A DNA stretch of 64,000 nt from Marsupella aquatica. Lineage: Eukaryota > Marchantiophyta. The DNA lies in assembly GCA_973895155.1 (NCBI GenBank), contig OZ316893.1, positions 27,652,001 through 27,716,000 of the forward strand, given 5' to 3'. How positions within the stretch are numbered: the stretch's first letter is position 1; each line of letters opens with the position of its first letter. A program made the translations under genes and the position numbers. Under the pieces are notes generated by a model. It made no database searches. It saw nothing but the letters and a program-made list of their open reading frames with translations, and was not told where the DNA came from. Positions 22,894 to 32,760 of this stretch are shown in pieces.

Positions 22894-23248
22894 TATTGAG
22901 CATAGATGACACTCGCAACGGTAAGCACATGACACATCCAACGCATAAGTAGTCGACACAAGAGATACGTGGTTCACCTCCTTGAGGCTACGTCCACGGG
23001 AACACACAAGAGAGCTTTACTGAACTCTAAGCCCGTCGGCTAAACCAAGTCTCCACAGTGTAAGCTCTCCTCATCTCTCAAGTGGCTCCATAACAATGAG
23101 CCTAAGTTCCACTTATCCAAGCAAACACCGCTTGGCATATAGTGTGCATCCTAGTTAATCTAACCACATCTCCGACTACGGTTAGTCTAACTACGGTTAC
23201 ATGTCGTAACCCTAGACCTTGCGGGAGACCTTGAGTAAATACCTAATA
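22894..23248 (-). mobile_element. Solo LTR of a copia-1 relative
   Basis: This 355-bp block matches the copia-1 LTR along its length (gagatacgtggttcacctcc, then gaggctacgtccacgggaac, taacaatgagcctaagttcc). It is flanked by a 5-bp duplication GATAA (22889-22893 and 23249-23253). No internal element sequence remains, so it is a solo LTR left by LTR-LTR recombination. Its ends read TATTGAG...CCTAATA, meaning TA...TA in place of TG...CA at both ends. It interrupts the gypsy gag. Confidence 0.92.
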
Positions 23249-23253
23249 GATAA

Positions 23254-23816
23254 GGGTTCGGTTTTGGGTATTGGCCACTAATGAGAAGCTGTCAGTGGAG
23301 AAGGTTTTCCTGCTTTCTGATACCATTGACATGAACCGGTCAGAGGAGAAGGTTGCACGACCCTTGGATTTGGCAAGAAGTCCCCTAGAGGAAGTGCTGC
23401 TAGTATCTGGTGGGCAGAAACCACATTGATTGGGAAGTGTGCCAGGGCGGGCACAACCCAATGCTCCGGATGGTGCTGTTGTTGGTGGTAGGAGAGCAGT
23501 AGCACCCCAATGTCCCTTTTAGCCTTCTTATGCCACTCAAGTGGAGTGCTGAAGCTGTAAGGGACCTAACCAGCGTGACTGCCCTAGCAGGAAAGGTCCA
23601 CCACATGTGTGCAGAGCAGGGAGGAGCATCCCTAGACAGCCTGATCTTAGGCGTTGTGACCATTACCACAGAGATGGGCATACTATTGAGAGATGTTTTG
23701 AGCTGCATCCCGAGATGCGGTTTGGTGCTACGCGTAGGGGAGTTGCTCCTAGAGGTCGTGGAGGCCCCCACCCTGGTCATGGAGATGACAGGGTAGTCCC
23801 CGCAGCCGATGCATAG
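23254..23816 (+). pseudogene. gypsy gag, C-terminal part with zinc knuckle
   Basis: After the solo LTR the decayed gag continues. Around 23655-23710 it reads RRCDHYHRDGHTIERCFELH, a zinc-knuckle region of the C-x2-C-x4-H-x4-C type in which the second cysteine is tyrosine. An arginine/glycine-rich tail follows (RRGVAPRGRGG) and ends at a stop at 23814-23816. Several stops lie upstream (around 23430 and 23520). Its role in an intact element would be genomic RNA binding. Confidence 0.65.
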
Positions 23817-25227
23817 ACCACTGATCCAGCAGCAGCCACCAGGATCCAAGTGGTGGAGCTCGTCACCTAGCGCCCTCACCAATCCCGACACCCATGCCTA
23901 AGTGCCCTTGGTGCTCCAAATGCCTCCACGGAATACCTCGAGCAAGCACCTTGGTGTCCCTTGCACCACCCGCGGCCACTTTCATACGAAGCCGCACTTG
24001 CTCTCCAACTCGACCGCTACTCAACGGTCCTCACAGTCTGCACAAACAACCAAGCACCGCGGTAAGTAACCCTTCAGGATCTAGAACCCCCCAAGTCTAG
24101 CATCCTAACTCAAGCTCAACAGACATTGGTAAATAGATCAACGATAGGTACTCCCGACGCCATAAGCTGGAACCATAACCCATGCCCACTGTTCCTCCAG
24201 AACAACTCCTTCCTTGGGCACGGCTTGAGTTCCCCCTTGTACCTATCCATCACCAACTGACCGCCCTGACCTCAGGACATGCTCATGGCCCAAATAGCGT
24301 AGCTTGTCCCAACACGTCGGGACCATAATAGCCCCGACTCTGGCAACAAACTCCCAGTTTGCCCCACTAATGGTCTAGGGGCCAAGCACCCTTGGAACTC
24401 ATCCTCCACGCCTACTTGGCCTTGCCTCTCCAACGAAGCTCTCTTGGGAGACTGAACGCGGCTTGGCTGCTATTTTTGCAGGATTTGGCAAGCAAGCGAG
24501 ATAACACCTGCAAACCCGAGAACCCATGGCGCCCCCAGACCTAGCTAATCTCAGGAAGACGTGGCCCTCCTTGAGAGCCCTGTTGGGAAGATATCGTCAT
24601 TTCCATTTGGCAGTTTTCCTTAGTGTTGCGACCGCCGTGGCTCACGACTTTGGCTCACCCTTTGCCCCCAGGGAGACACCACTCCCCTCATATATGCTTC
24701 TGGAGACCTATCACCCCCGGACCAGCTTTGGTCCCTAAACTTTTGGCCCCCAAACCGGACCCTATCTCGCATAATGGACTTTCTCGTTAGGCGTTCGCAA
24801 GCGGAGTGCCTTAGCCCATTGTGATTGGGCCGACCCAGTGCTCATGCCTAGGCCCTCATCGCCGCTTGGGGTCCTCGATCGGTCAAACCCGGATCGGGCC
24901 GTGACTCACGCCCCAAGCGTTCGTTGCCCATGGCATCAACTCCATTGGCCTTGGGCCCAAGAGGAGCTCACACTCAAGCTCTCAAAACTCAAAGTCCGTT
25001 CGGGGTCCGGACAATCAACCTTGAGCTCGGCCCCTTTCCCCTTGACCCGACCAGCTCTCAGCTAGCCTAAGTCCTTAAAGTGTGTGACCACCAGCTTGGC
25101 GCCTTGCCTTTGCAAGTGCCACGTCTCATTGCCCGCAAGTCTCCCCATGCTAAGTCCTCCTCGGATGGCCTATCTGGGCCTGGACCATAAGGGAGCTCGG
25201 CGTCGGAGTCAGCAACGCCGGAGCTAA
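23817..25227 (+). other. GC-rich stretch between gag and protease, no known domain
   Basis: About 1.4 kb with higher G+C than the gag and pol parts around it and only short frames, none recognisable. It could be a foreign insertion in the element or an unusually long gag-pol spacer. I found no clear terminal repeats or target duplication. Confidence 0.4.
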
Positions 25228-26545
25228 GTGTTAAGGTATTCGAGTTCTATGACTATCCAGGAGTTGGATAAACAGTTGGCAGCAGCCAATTTGGCGTTGC
25301 GGGCCCCTAGCAAAGGTGAGGCCTCTAGTTCCCGCACCATGGATAGTTCACAAATTGCTCCTGGATTCAGCGACTTGGATTACATGTGCGGTGTTGCACA
25401 ATTAGACAGTGGTGCAGCTATCACTAGAGCAGTGGCTAGGGTTGCTGAGCCACAAGGTGTTGCCGTGGAGTTGGATCCACAACGAGAGGAGGCCAGTCGT
25501 CAATAGAGATTACCAAAGAGTTTTACATTGATGGATGTTGCACGGACTTCTACTCTGGCACCCATTGCTGATAGCAGTGGACCTTTTGTCCACTCTTGTG
25601 GCCACGTGGAGCCACCCAGCATTGATCTTGACACGGTAACTAACCCAGTGTTTGGGGCGGCTAGAGCCTTGCATTGTGTCAGGTTCCATTGTTTTCTTGT
25701 GCTCAATTATCTTCCCTTGGAGTTCCTGTTGCAGATGTGTTGCGCCAGGCAGCTGCATTGTATGATACTGGAGCAATTTTGGCATCTAGCTGTGACATAG
25801 CTGGTCCACAGGTTGGCCCAGATGGTGCAAAGTCCCACCATTCTTTATTGATAGATGCTGAGACTTCTTGGCAGGCTTCTACCGCTTGATTGAGTGAGCT
25901 CCCTGCCAGACCAGCCATTGATCAGAGTATTGTGACTCCCGGTGTGGTTGTGGTGGACAACCGTGCTGGTGTTTTTACATTGGTTGGCCCTAGTGGCATG
26001 GTGTATTGCCACCCCGTGTATTGTTGGATTCAGGTGCACAGTCTCTCATGCTGGGGAAAGCAACTGTCCAGGGCTTGCGCTTGAAGAAGGCTGAGGTGGA
26101 CCCTTGCCCATTTTAGATTCATACATCTCTTGGTGTCCAAGAGAAGGCACAGCACATGATGTGAGACAACCTCACTATGAGGTTAAATCCCCACCGCACT
26201 GGAGATGATTTTGCCTTGAAGGTGAGAGTCGTTGTCACACCTGCAGAGTCAGAAGGGGGTGTCGTACTTTACCCTATGGGCTTTGTGTTGGATTACTGGC
26301 AAGAGATTGTTCACTATCAACCAGAATGGCAGTCTGGTGATGGTAGGAAGAGTGAGCTACCAGTGCACTACTTCCTGCATTGGACTGAGCCGTCATCGGA
26401 GAAGGTGATTAGTTTGTCAGCTTGCGCTGGAGCTATCACCTGGCCAAGCAATCTCTTGGAGGGTAATGCCCATGCTACAGACATTCCCGTAGCCGAGGAG
26501 TTTCCCAGCTCCTCAGGTAATCACCACATTCCTGTTGTACCATAG
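25228..26545 (+). pseudogene. gypsy protease region (retropepsin)
   Basis: The aspartic protease motif LLDSGAQSLMLGKATVQGL is encoded at about 26024-26080; D-S-G-A is the catalytic signature. The downstream frame 26177-26545 continues the pol polyprotein (LKVRVVVTPAESEGGVVL). A preceding frame at 25228-25506 contains DLDYMCGVAQLDSGAA, of unknown role. Stops at about 25887, 26115 and elsewhere break the frame. In an intact element it would cleave the gag-pol polyprotein. Confidence 0.75.
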
Positions 26546-26704
26546 GTATGGGGTTCCACTCCTAAGTTACAGCAGCATGTTGATTCCTATGTACAGGCAG
26601 CATGGAGTGAACCATTTGCCCCTTTAGAAGGGCCACGCGTGATGGATGACATTCCCAGTTTGGTCACTATGTCCCCGTTGGACACCACCCCCATTTTGTG
26701 GACA

Positions 26705-27650
26705 TATCCTGCCGAGGGTATTTTCTTGTTGGAGTTGTTTGGTGGCATGAGCACTGGTTTAGCTGCTATTTTATATGCTGGTATTAGAGTGCAGTAGTAT
26801 CTCTATGTGGAGCAAGATGACACAGCCCAACGTGTCTCACTACGTCATGTTGCTCAGTTGCATCAGCAGTTGCCTGATTTGTTACCCCTATCAGCTATCA
26901 GAGGTTATCATCACTCTTTGCCAATAGACATCTCACTTTTGGGGGCGCTGAATTTAGTACGCGTTGGTGAGATTCACCTCATGATTGCTGGTTGGCCATG
27001 CCAGGGCCATTCCTCTGCTGGGACAGAATCTGGTCTCAAAGACCATTGTTCTCACATGTTTTGGGAGATGTTGTGTGTGATGAGGTTTTTGCAGGAGCAG
27101 CAGCATGTCTCTCCCGCCTACATTCTGGAGAATGTTCCCTTGTTGGGTGATACTAGGTCACAGATGGTGGCTAGTATGCACCAAGTGAGGTCCTGGTTAG
27201 GACCTGCTATTTTTTAGGTGCTGCTAGTGTCGGATCGATGGCACATCATCCACAATTATGGTGGACCAACTTGATGTCACCTGAGGTTTTGCAAAGGGCA
27301 TATCAGCACATTGTGCGGCCTGTTGGGCTCACCGTGGACCATATTTTGGATGTTGGACGTCATGCACAGTTGGTGCGCCACAATGATCGCTCCCCATTAG
27401 CAGTGGTGAACCGGGTTGGTTAGCCACGTGTAGCACTACCCACTTTGGTGAGTTTTCCCTCATCGTATGCTTATCGTAATGGTGGACCGGGGTTAAATTG
27501 GGATTCCCAGCATAGCGAGCTGACGGAACCTATTGCTGATGAGCGTGAGCGTGCTATGGGATTTCAGACTCGCCCCACAACAGTACCCTCAATGACTAAA
27601 GTAGGACGCCGTATATTTTGGGTCAGGCTATGGATCTTAATTATTTGACT
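26705..27650 (+). pseudogene. C5 cytosine DNA methyltransferase domain carried by the gypsy element
   Basis: The frame shows the ordered C5-methyltransferase motifs. Motif I, binding S-adenosylmethionine: LLELFGGMSTGLAA (~26731). Motif II: YVEQDD. Motif IV, with the catalytic cysteine: IAGWPCQGHSSAGTES (~26985). Motif VI: ILENVP (~27122). A motif VIII-like LWWTNL (~27256). Motif IX/X: SELTEPIADERERAMGF (~27516), then GQAMDLNYLT in a shifted frame (~27622). The enzyme would transfer a methyl group to cytosine in DNA. A TAG stop lies at 26796-26798, another near 27217, and frame changes around 27235, 27420 and 27615. The domain lies between protease and reverse transcriptase. Ordinary gypsy elements lack it. 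Confidence 0.9.
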
Positions 27651-28012
27651 TAGATTGTGAGCTTAGCCTTGGCACAGCAGCGCCGATTACAATCTTCTAT
27701 AACACCTCAACATGGATGCTCTTCCTCTATTGGGTCCTTAGAGATCAAAGCAGGGGGCGACAGTGCCACAAATTGTCATCCCTAGACTTCATGGGGAATC
27801 AGTGGAGAGGCCAATGGGCTTTCTTTTTTGCAGTAGCATGGTATTGCTGCTCCTGGGGTTGCAGCATAGCAACCACAGTCGGCGTTCTCTGCACCTTCTG
27901 CCAAGGCTACATTGACAGTTGGAAGCCAACTATTGGCCCCAAGATCACTGGAGGTGAGAGATGACGTGTACAAAAGTTTCTACGGAGTTATGGAAGTTGT
28001 TTTGCTTTCAGC
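27651..28012 (+). other. Linker between methyltransferase and reverse transcriptase
   Basis: About 360 bp within the gypsy element with no recognised domain. A frame at 27716-27964 has no known similarity. Confidence 0.4.
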
Positions 28013-28650
28013 ATGCAAGATTTGGGCATGTTAAAGGGACCAGGCATTCGGATAGATTTGGCAGTTGATGCGCCCATCTTTCGGAGACCATATCGATATT
28101 CAGATATAGAGAGGGCACTGATTCAGACAAGGTGCCAGGATTTGTTGGCAGCAGGACTTGTGAAGAAGTCATTTGGTGAGTACACTTCTACCACTGTGAT
28201 GCCAGCAAAGAAGGATATGCATGGCAATTGGATTGACAGAAGGATGTGTGGAGATTATCGTCCAATTAATTGGCAGACTAAGTCTGACAGGTATGCCATG
28301 CCCACACCGGTGGAAATATTTGATGTCATTGGGCATGCAAGAGTGTTTAGCACATTGGATCTCAAAGCTAGATATCACTAGCTGCCTATCAGGATTGGTG
28401 ACAGGCAGAAGATAGCATTCTGGGGGATTGATGCTCATGGGAAGGAATGATATGTTGTATCAGTGGCTATTCTTACAGTTTGGATTGAAGAATGCGCCAG
28501 CTGAGTTTCAGAGGGTCATGGATTGGATTTTGGCAGACTTGGATTTTGCCAAATGTTATATCGATGATATTATTGTCTATAGTGACACCAGTTATGGAGG
28601 AGCATGTTGTACATTTGCAGCAGGTGTTTGAGTGGCTGAGAGAGCATGGA
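28013..28650 (+). pseudogene. gypsy reverse transcriptase
   Basis: Landmarks in order: IERALIQTRCQDLLAAGLV, MPAKKDMHGNW, MCGDYRPINWQT, ARVFSTLDLKARYH, FGLKNAPAEFQRVMDWI and the catalytic YIDDIIVYS (~28558). The frame is broken by a TAG after RYH (28379-28381) and shifts near 28425 and 28590. Sequence ends at an EHGLKL-like motif (~28655). The thumb, connection and most of RNase H that should follow are absent. Confidence 0.92.
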
Positions 28651-28658
28651 TTGAAGCT

Positions 28659-28735
28659 ACCTGGTCACTGAAGCTTCAATCCTGATGTAAGTGGATTTTG
28701 AGGTCTTGCATAGACCTGGTCACTTACATCAGGAT
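28659..28735. repeat. Deletion scar with inverted and direct repeats
   Basis: At the point where RNase H is missing, a perfect 15-bp inverted repeat (atcctgatgtaagtg, 28679-28693; complement at 28721-28735) and an 11-bp direct repeat acctggtcact (28659-28669 and 28714-28724) are present. This looks like a join made by template switching during reverse transcription or repair. Confidence 0.75.
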
Positions 28736-30270
28736 GCTGATGGATTGAGTTGCAATCCCTGCCCGAGCCAGAGGGATTTGACAAGAGCACGTTGGCATGA
28801 TGAGGCAGACGAGAAGATGGTGTCAGGTTGGCATGCTTCTGCTTATTTGTGCTTGTTGCACAGTGTGGATGGTCTTGGTGCAGTGGCATCTTTGGAGAGG
28901 CCCAATGCAGACTTTGTGGATCCAAAGATTTCTAGTGAGGAGTCTGCAGAACATGATATTCATGATGATGCAGATGTTGTGATGTATCTGCGCACGAGCA
29001 ACATGCCAAACAGGGTAACTGCCAAGGAGAGAGATCGGATCCTACAACGAGCTAAGAGGTTCAGATGGGAAGGATCTCACTTGTTGAGAGTTTCGGATGA
29101 TCGTAGAGTGCGGTTGGTACCTCCTTTATCCCAACGTGCACAATTGGTGCGACATGCTCGTGAAGAGCTTGGACATTTTGGAGTGAAGCGGACATACAGC
29201 TTACTCCAGACTTAGTATTGGTGGCGTGGAATGCATGTTGAGGTGCAGCAGTTTGTGGCGCGGTGTACTATGTGTGATAGAGTAAGAGCATCATTTAATG
29301 CTCCTACCCTGCAACTGCATCCCTTGCCAATCATGGGTTTGGGATATCGTTAACTTAGTTTAGATTTTGCTGGACCCATACCACTGACTAGACGTCACAA
29401 CCATTATGCCTTAGTGATGGTGGAGCACTTTTCTAAATGGATTGAGTTGGTTGCATTGCCAGATAAAGGTAGTGAAGGAGTTGCCTATGCCTTTTTGGAC
29501 CGTGTATTGAGCCATTTTGGTGCTCCTACTGAGGTTTTGACTGACCAAGGGATTAAGTTTCATGGAGATTTTGAGGCCTTGTATGATCAAGCATTGATTG
29601 ATCACCGTACGATGTCTAGGGATCATCCGGAGGCAGATGGATTGGCAGAGAGAGTTGTCCAAACAATGAAGAGAGGATTACGGAAGTATGGCTTGCAGAA
29701 AGGTCACGTGAGTGATTGGGATATCCAACTGCCCTGGTTGGCAATGGGATATCGCTGCAGTAGGCAAGCATTGCTTGGCTGCATCCTTTTCCCTCGCCTT
29801 GTTCCCATATTTGCTGCTCTATGGTAGGGAACCAGTGTTACCAGCAGCCATTCGATGGGAAGTTGGTGAAGTGTTGCAGTTGGATGACCCTGACATGTGG
29901 ATGCGAGCTTGTTCTCAACGGGCAGACTTATTTCGGAGAGTGATACCCATGGCGTTTGAGAACTTAGCTATTGCGCAGCATCGGGATACTTTGAGGTATG
30001 TCACTATTTGGGGAGGAGGATATCGCACTAGCGTCAGGCGATTTCATTATGGGGACTATGTGTATCTGCAACAAACAGCACCTACTACTTTGAATGTCAC
30101 TGCCGGACGTACTATTATACGAGTGCAAAAGGTTTGTCATCAGGCATTCTGGTTGAGATTCTGGTTCTACAAGGTTGTGATGGTATGGTTTGGAAGGATC
30201 ATGTGCGCAACTGTGCACCTTATCACCTTCCAAACATTGATGATAGCATAGATCCTAGTCTAGCACTGAC
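28691..30270 (+). pseudogene. gypsy RNase H remnant and integrase
   Basis: The frame 28691-29215 opens FEVLHRPGHLHQDADGLS, the normal end of the gypsy RNase H domain, so almost the whole RNase H is deleted. The integrase follows: a zinc domain HAREELGHFGVKRTYSLL with CTMCDR, then D-D-E in LDFAGPIP, LTDQGIKFHGDF and HPEADGLAERVVQTMKRGL. A C-terminal region YGREPVLPA and KDHVRNCAPYHLP follows. Stops at 29213, about 29352 and 29826 break the frame. The last motif resembles the GPY/F-type integrase tail. Confidence 0.9.
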
Positions 30271-30423
30271 ACTTGCAGGCTTACGGTGTATGTTGTGTGG
30301 ATCCGCTCGTGGAGCTGCAACCATGTTGATTTGTGATGGTTGCTCAAGAGGTTGGCACTTGGCGTGTTTGATGCCACCTCTTGATTCAATCCCTGAAGGA
30401 CGGTGGTTGTATTGTAGATAGAA
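30271..30423 (+). pseudogene. PHD finger at the C-terminus of the gypsy pol protein
   Basis: In frame with the last integrase motif lies CMLCGSARGAATMLICDGC, followed by SRGWHLACLMPPL and EGRWLYCR. This is the PHD pattern C-x2-C...C-x2-C-x4-H-x2-C...W-x2-C. The eighth zinc ligand is missing because a TAG stop follows CR at 30418-30420. PHD fingers usually read the methylation state of histone H3 tails. Here it sits where chromoviruses carry a chromodomain and could target integration to particular chromatin. Confidence 0.85.
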
Positions 30424-30528
30424 ATTGGCTTTAGTTAGCATAAAACTTATTAGGTAGTATAGATTGCAGGCAGACGATTAACGATGGGGCTCCTTTGCAC
30501 CCGGCCTCTTGATCTGTGCACCCAAAAG
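30424..30528 (+). other. gypsy 3' untranslated part, upstream of copy B
   Basis: About 100 bp following the PHD stop, interrupted by the inverted-repeat transposon. It continues at 30833-30900. Confidence 0.5.
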
Positions 30529-30824
30529 CTTGGGGGTCTCACTATATGGGGACCTCCCCATCACCTACAATGTTTTTAGGCCTCGGACCCCCTAAAATGT
30601 AAGAAAATTAATTATTTTTTAACCCCTATAAAGTTGGAATATTCTTGGAATATTCCAAAATTTGGATTAAAAAGACCCTAATATTCTTATAAGTCACAAA
30701 ATTGAATTTAAAGGACCCTATTATTCTTCTACAAAAATTCTTAAGTCTTCCCTTAGAACCAATAAAACGACCCTATCCTTTGTCGCACGTGATATGCCAT
30801 TTTTGTGAAAGTGAAACCCCCGAG
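30529..30824. mobile_element. Inverted-repeat transposon, copy B (296 bp)
   Basis: It is inverted relative to copy A and nearly the same length. Ends read CTTGGGGGTCTCACTAT on the left and CTCGGGGGTTTCACTTT inward from the right. An 8-bp target duplication CCCAAAAG is perfect (30521-30528 and 30825-30832). The interior matches copy A, including the GGAATATTCC-type palindrome. No coding frame. Confidence 0.93.
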
Positions 30825-30885
30825 CCCAAAAGGTGTATACTTCCTTTTAGTTTTAGGGCTAGCTGTAGTTAGCGGGACCTAACCA

Positions 30886-30900
30886 CTAGCTAGGGGGCGG
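30886..30900 (+). other. Candidate polypurine tract of the gypsy element
   Basis: The sequence CACTAGCTAGGGGGCGG ends directly before the first copy of the ttatggatttt direct repeat, as expected for a polypurine tract next to a 3' LTR. The interpretation depends on that repeat being LTR sequence. Confidence 0.45.
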
Positions 30901-31007
30901 TTATGGATTTTGGCGTACATGTGTTGTGTGTCGTGTGATTATCTTTTTCTTGTTTACATGGTGTGCCGCGATGTGAGTTGTGTATGGATGTGAGACTGTC
31001 CGCACGA
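30901..31007 (+). repeat. 107-bp direct repeat, copy 1 (start of candidate 3' LTR)
   Basis: Starts ttatggattttggcgtacat and ends tccgcacga. It recurs 488 bp downstream with few changes. It may be the first part of a ~488-bp LTR that runs to 31388. Confidence 0.85.
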
Positions 31008-31388
31008 TAGCTGTCACCCCATGTTGCATTTGGGTTGCAACTTTGTTGGTTGCACATGTGTTGTGAGTTTGGGAGGGTGACCTAGTATAGCAGGTCACCT
31101 GGTAGGGGTGACCTCTTCGCCCAAGTTACCATGTCTTTGTGCCATGGGGGTATACCTTAGAGAATGAGGGATTAGCTCCTCATTCTTCCAAGTTGAGCCT
31201 CCCGACACTAGTAGAGCTCATGTGAGTGTGGCTATGGTGAGAGAGAGAGATTGTATGTCGGTTGGCATGTAGAGCGACATTAGCAGGGTTCTGCTATGTG
31301 TATAGACTTTAAGTCCCGCATGGCTAGCGGGTGAGTTTGGCTCGACTTAGTGATACCTTGCAGCGGCGTCCCATTTTGCAAGAGATTG

Positions 31389-31491
31389 TTATGGATTTTG
31401 GCGTACATGTGTTGTGTGTTGTGTGATTATCTTTTTCTTGTTTACATGGTGTGTCGCGATGTGACTTGTGTATGGATGTGTGTCCGCACGA
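31389..31491 (+). repeat. 107-bp direct repeat, copy 2 (truncated)
   Basis: Matches 30901-31007 apart from a 4-base gap and scattered changes, and is preceded by TG (TGTTATGG). After 31491 similarity stops. It could be a truncated second LTR joined head to tail. Confidence 0.85.
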
Positions 31492-31505
31492 CACATTACA
31501 TCTGG

Positions 31506-32760
31506 GGATTTTGGACTCAAAGACGACTCATCATGACCCAATGGCAATTTGCATAGGACACCTCCTCTCCTAGGCGGACCTTTCAGGTGAACAATGGTTA
31601 TCTTCACACCTGTGAGAATTTTGCCCCTCCCATAGAGGCTACCCTGCATAGGGTACTGGTCCGGGTCCACGGCGCTGATGCTGCTCAGAGCTTCAAATTG
31701 GATGGCCCATCGGCTTTCTGGCACCCTTGCTCCAATATGAGTGGAAGGATGGTCTTCCGTTTCTCGACACAAATACTGCCCACCTATGAACTATACAAGG
31801 GTGCTCCTCAAGGTTTCACAAGGCAATTCATAAGTGGGCAATTCGGCTAAATTGGACTCCTAGTTCCTGTCTCCTATGGTCCTCCACCTGGCTCACTTTT
31901 CACACAGCTAGGGAAAACTGCTTCCTGTGGCAGTTAATTTACCGAATCCTTGCCACATAGCACTGGCGCTTCCCGCTTCTACCACCAAGCAATCCCTCCA
32001 CCTGGTGCACTCGATGAGGACAGAACTACCAAGAGGACCTCGTCCTCTGCATTTGGGGTTGCAGTATTTCGCATTTGGTTTGGACATTGGTCCAATCCAT
32101 TCTTCAGCAGTGTGCATTCTCCAACAGGTACAGGATCAAGCTACAACCGGCCCACATCTTTGTGGGGGTGGCCTTACCGGATGAGTGGGATGTGCCTGTA
32201 AGGTTGTGGCATCTAATCAGAGCAGTCATCTGTTGGAACATTTGGAAGGATCGATGTGTACACTTTATCGAACACACACAGCCCAATCCACATGGAGTCA
32301 TCCGGAAATCATGGCACCGTCTTGGTGTCTATCTACGTGAGATTGGGCCAGACACAGAGCCAGGATTAGGAAAGGGAGGATCACTTACGGCGACACCCAT
32401 CATGCAATGTCAATGGCCTACGGTAACTTGGATGGCCTCTTGCAGATTCACGAAGAGTTATCCAAGTCCAGAGAGTCCCACCAAGACCACCTTGATTCCC
32501 CTTGTATGCAGGTTTTGAAGCTGCTCTACTATTTAGACTGATAGTTTTCCTATTGAGGAACCACTCTATGGGAACCCGCAGGTCCTTGATCACTGGCAGG
32601 TCTATAGGGGCGTGCTGCTCCTAATGTAGTCTCCAAATTTCTTGTTTGGCTGCCTTTTCTGAGGCTCAGCTTTTTCCCTGGTCCTGGCACATCGACCTAT
32701 GGTCCCCTGGGTTGGTGCCCTCTTTTGAGGCCCCCCTCTTTGTATGCTAACTAAATGATT
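31506..32760 (+). pseudogene. LINE relic, reverse transcriptase C-terminal zinc-binding region
   Basis: In one frame around 31915-32090 the translation shows CFLWQLIYRILAT and then QEDLVLCIWGCSISHLVWTL. The frame 32075-32518 has RLWHLIRAVICWNIWKDRC. The pattern W-x-L...E-D-x3-H/C...W-x-C...V-W, then a WxIWKxR motif, is characteristic of the C-terminal end of plant LINE ORF2. Many frameshifts. The T-rich end near 32740-32770 fits a 3' end but no poly(A) is preserved. Confidence 0.5.

Larger units (their letters stand above)
22236..31491 (+). mobile_element. Decayed Ty3-gypsy retrotransposon with DNA methyltransferase and PHD finger
   Basis: Domain order on the plus strand is gag (22267-23816, split by a solo LTR), a ~1.4-kb GC-rich non-coding stretch, retropepsin (~25970-26545), C5 DNA methyltransferase (~26705-27650), reverse transcriptase (28013-28650), a remnant of RNase H (28691-28755), integrase (28760-30100) and a PHD finger (30280-30421). 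Reverse transcriptase before integrase defines gypsy. Every domain carries stops or frameshifts, so this copy is dead. Nested insertions are a solo copia LTR (22894-23248) and an inverted-repeat transposon (30529-30824). The 5' limit is uncertain; the 3' limit is put at the end of the second copy of a 107-bp direct repeat. Confidence 0.85.

Noticed and set aside
23309-23325. A second tRNA-Met primer site (tgctttctgatacca)
   Set aside because: It has an extra base relative to the real site and no LTR lies next to it.
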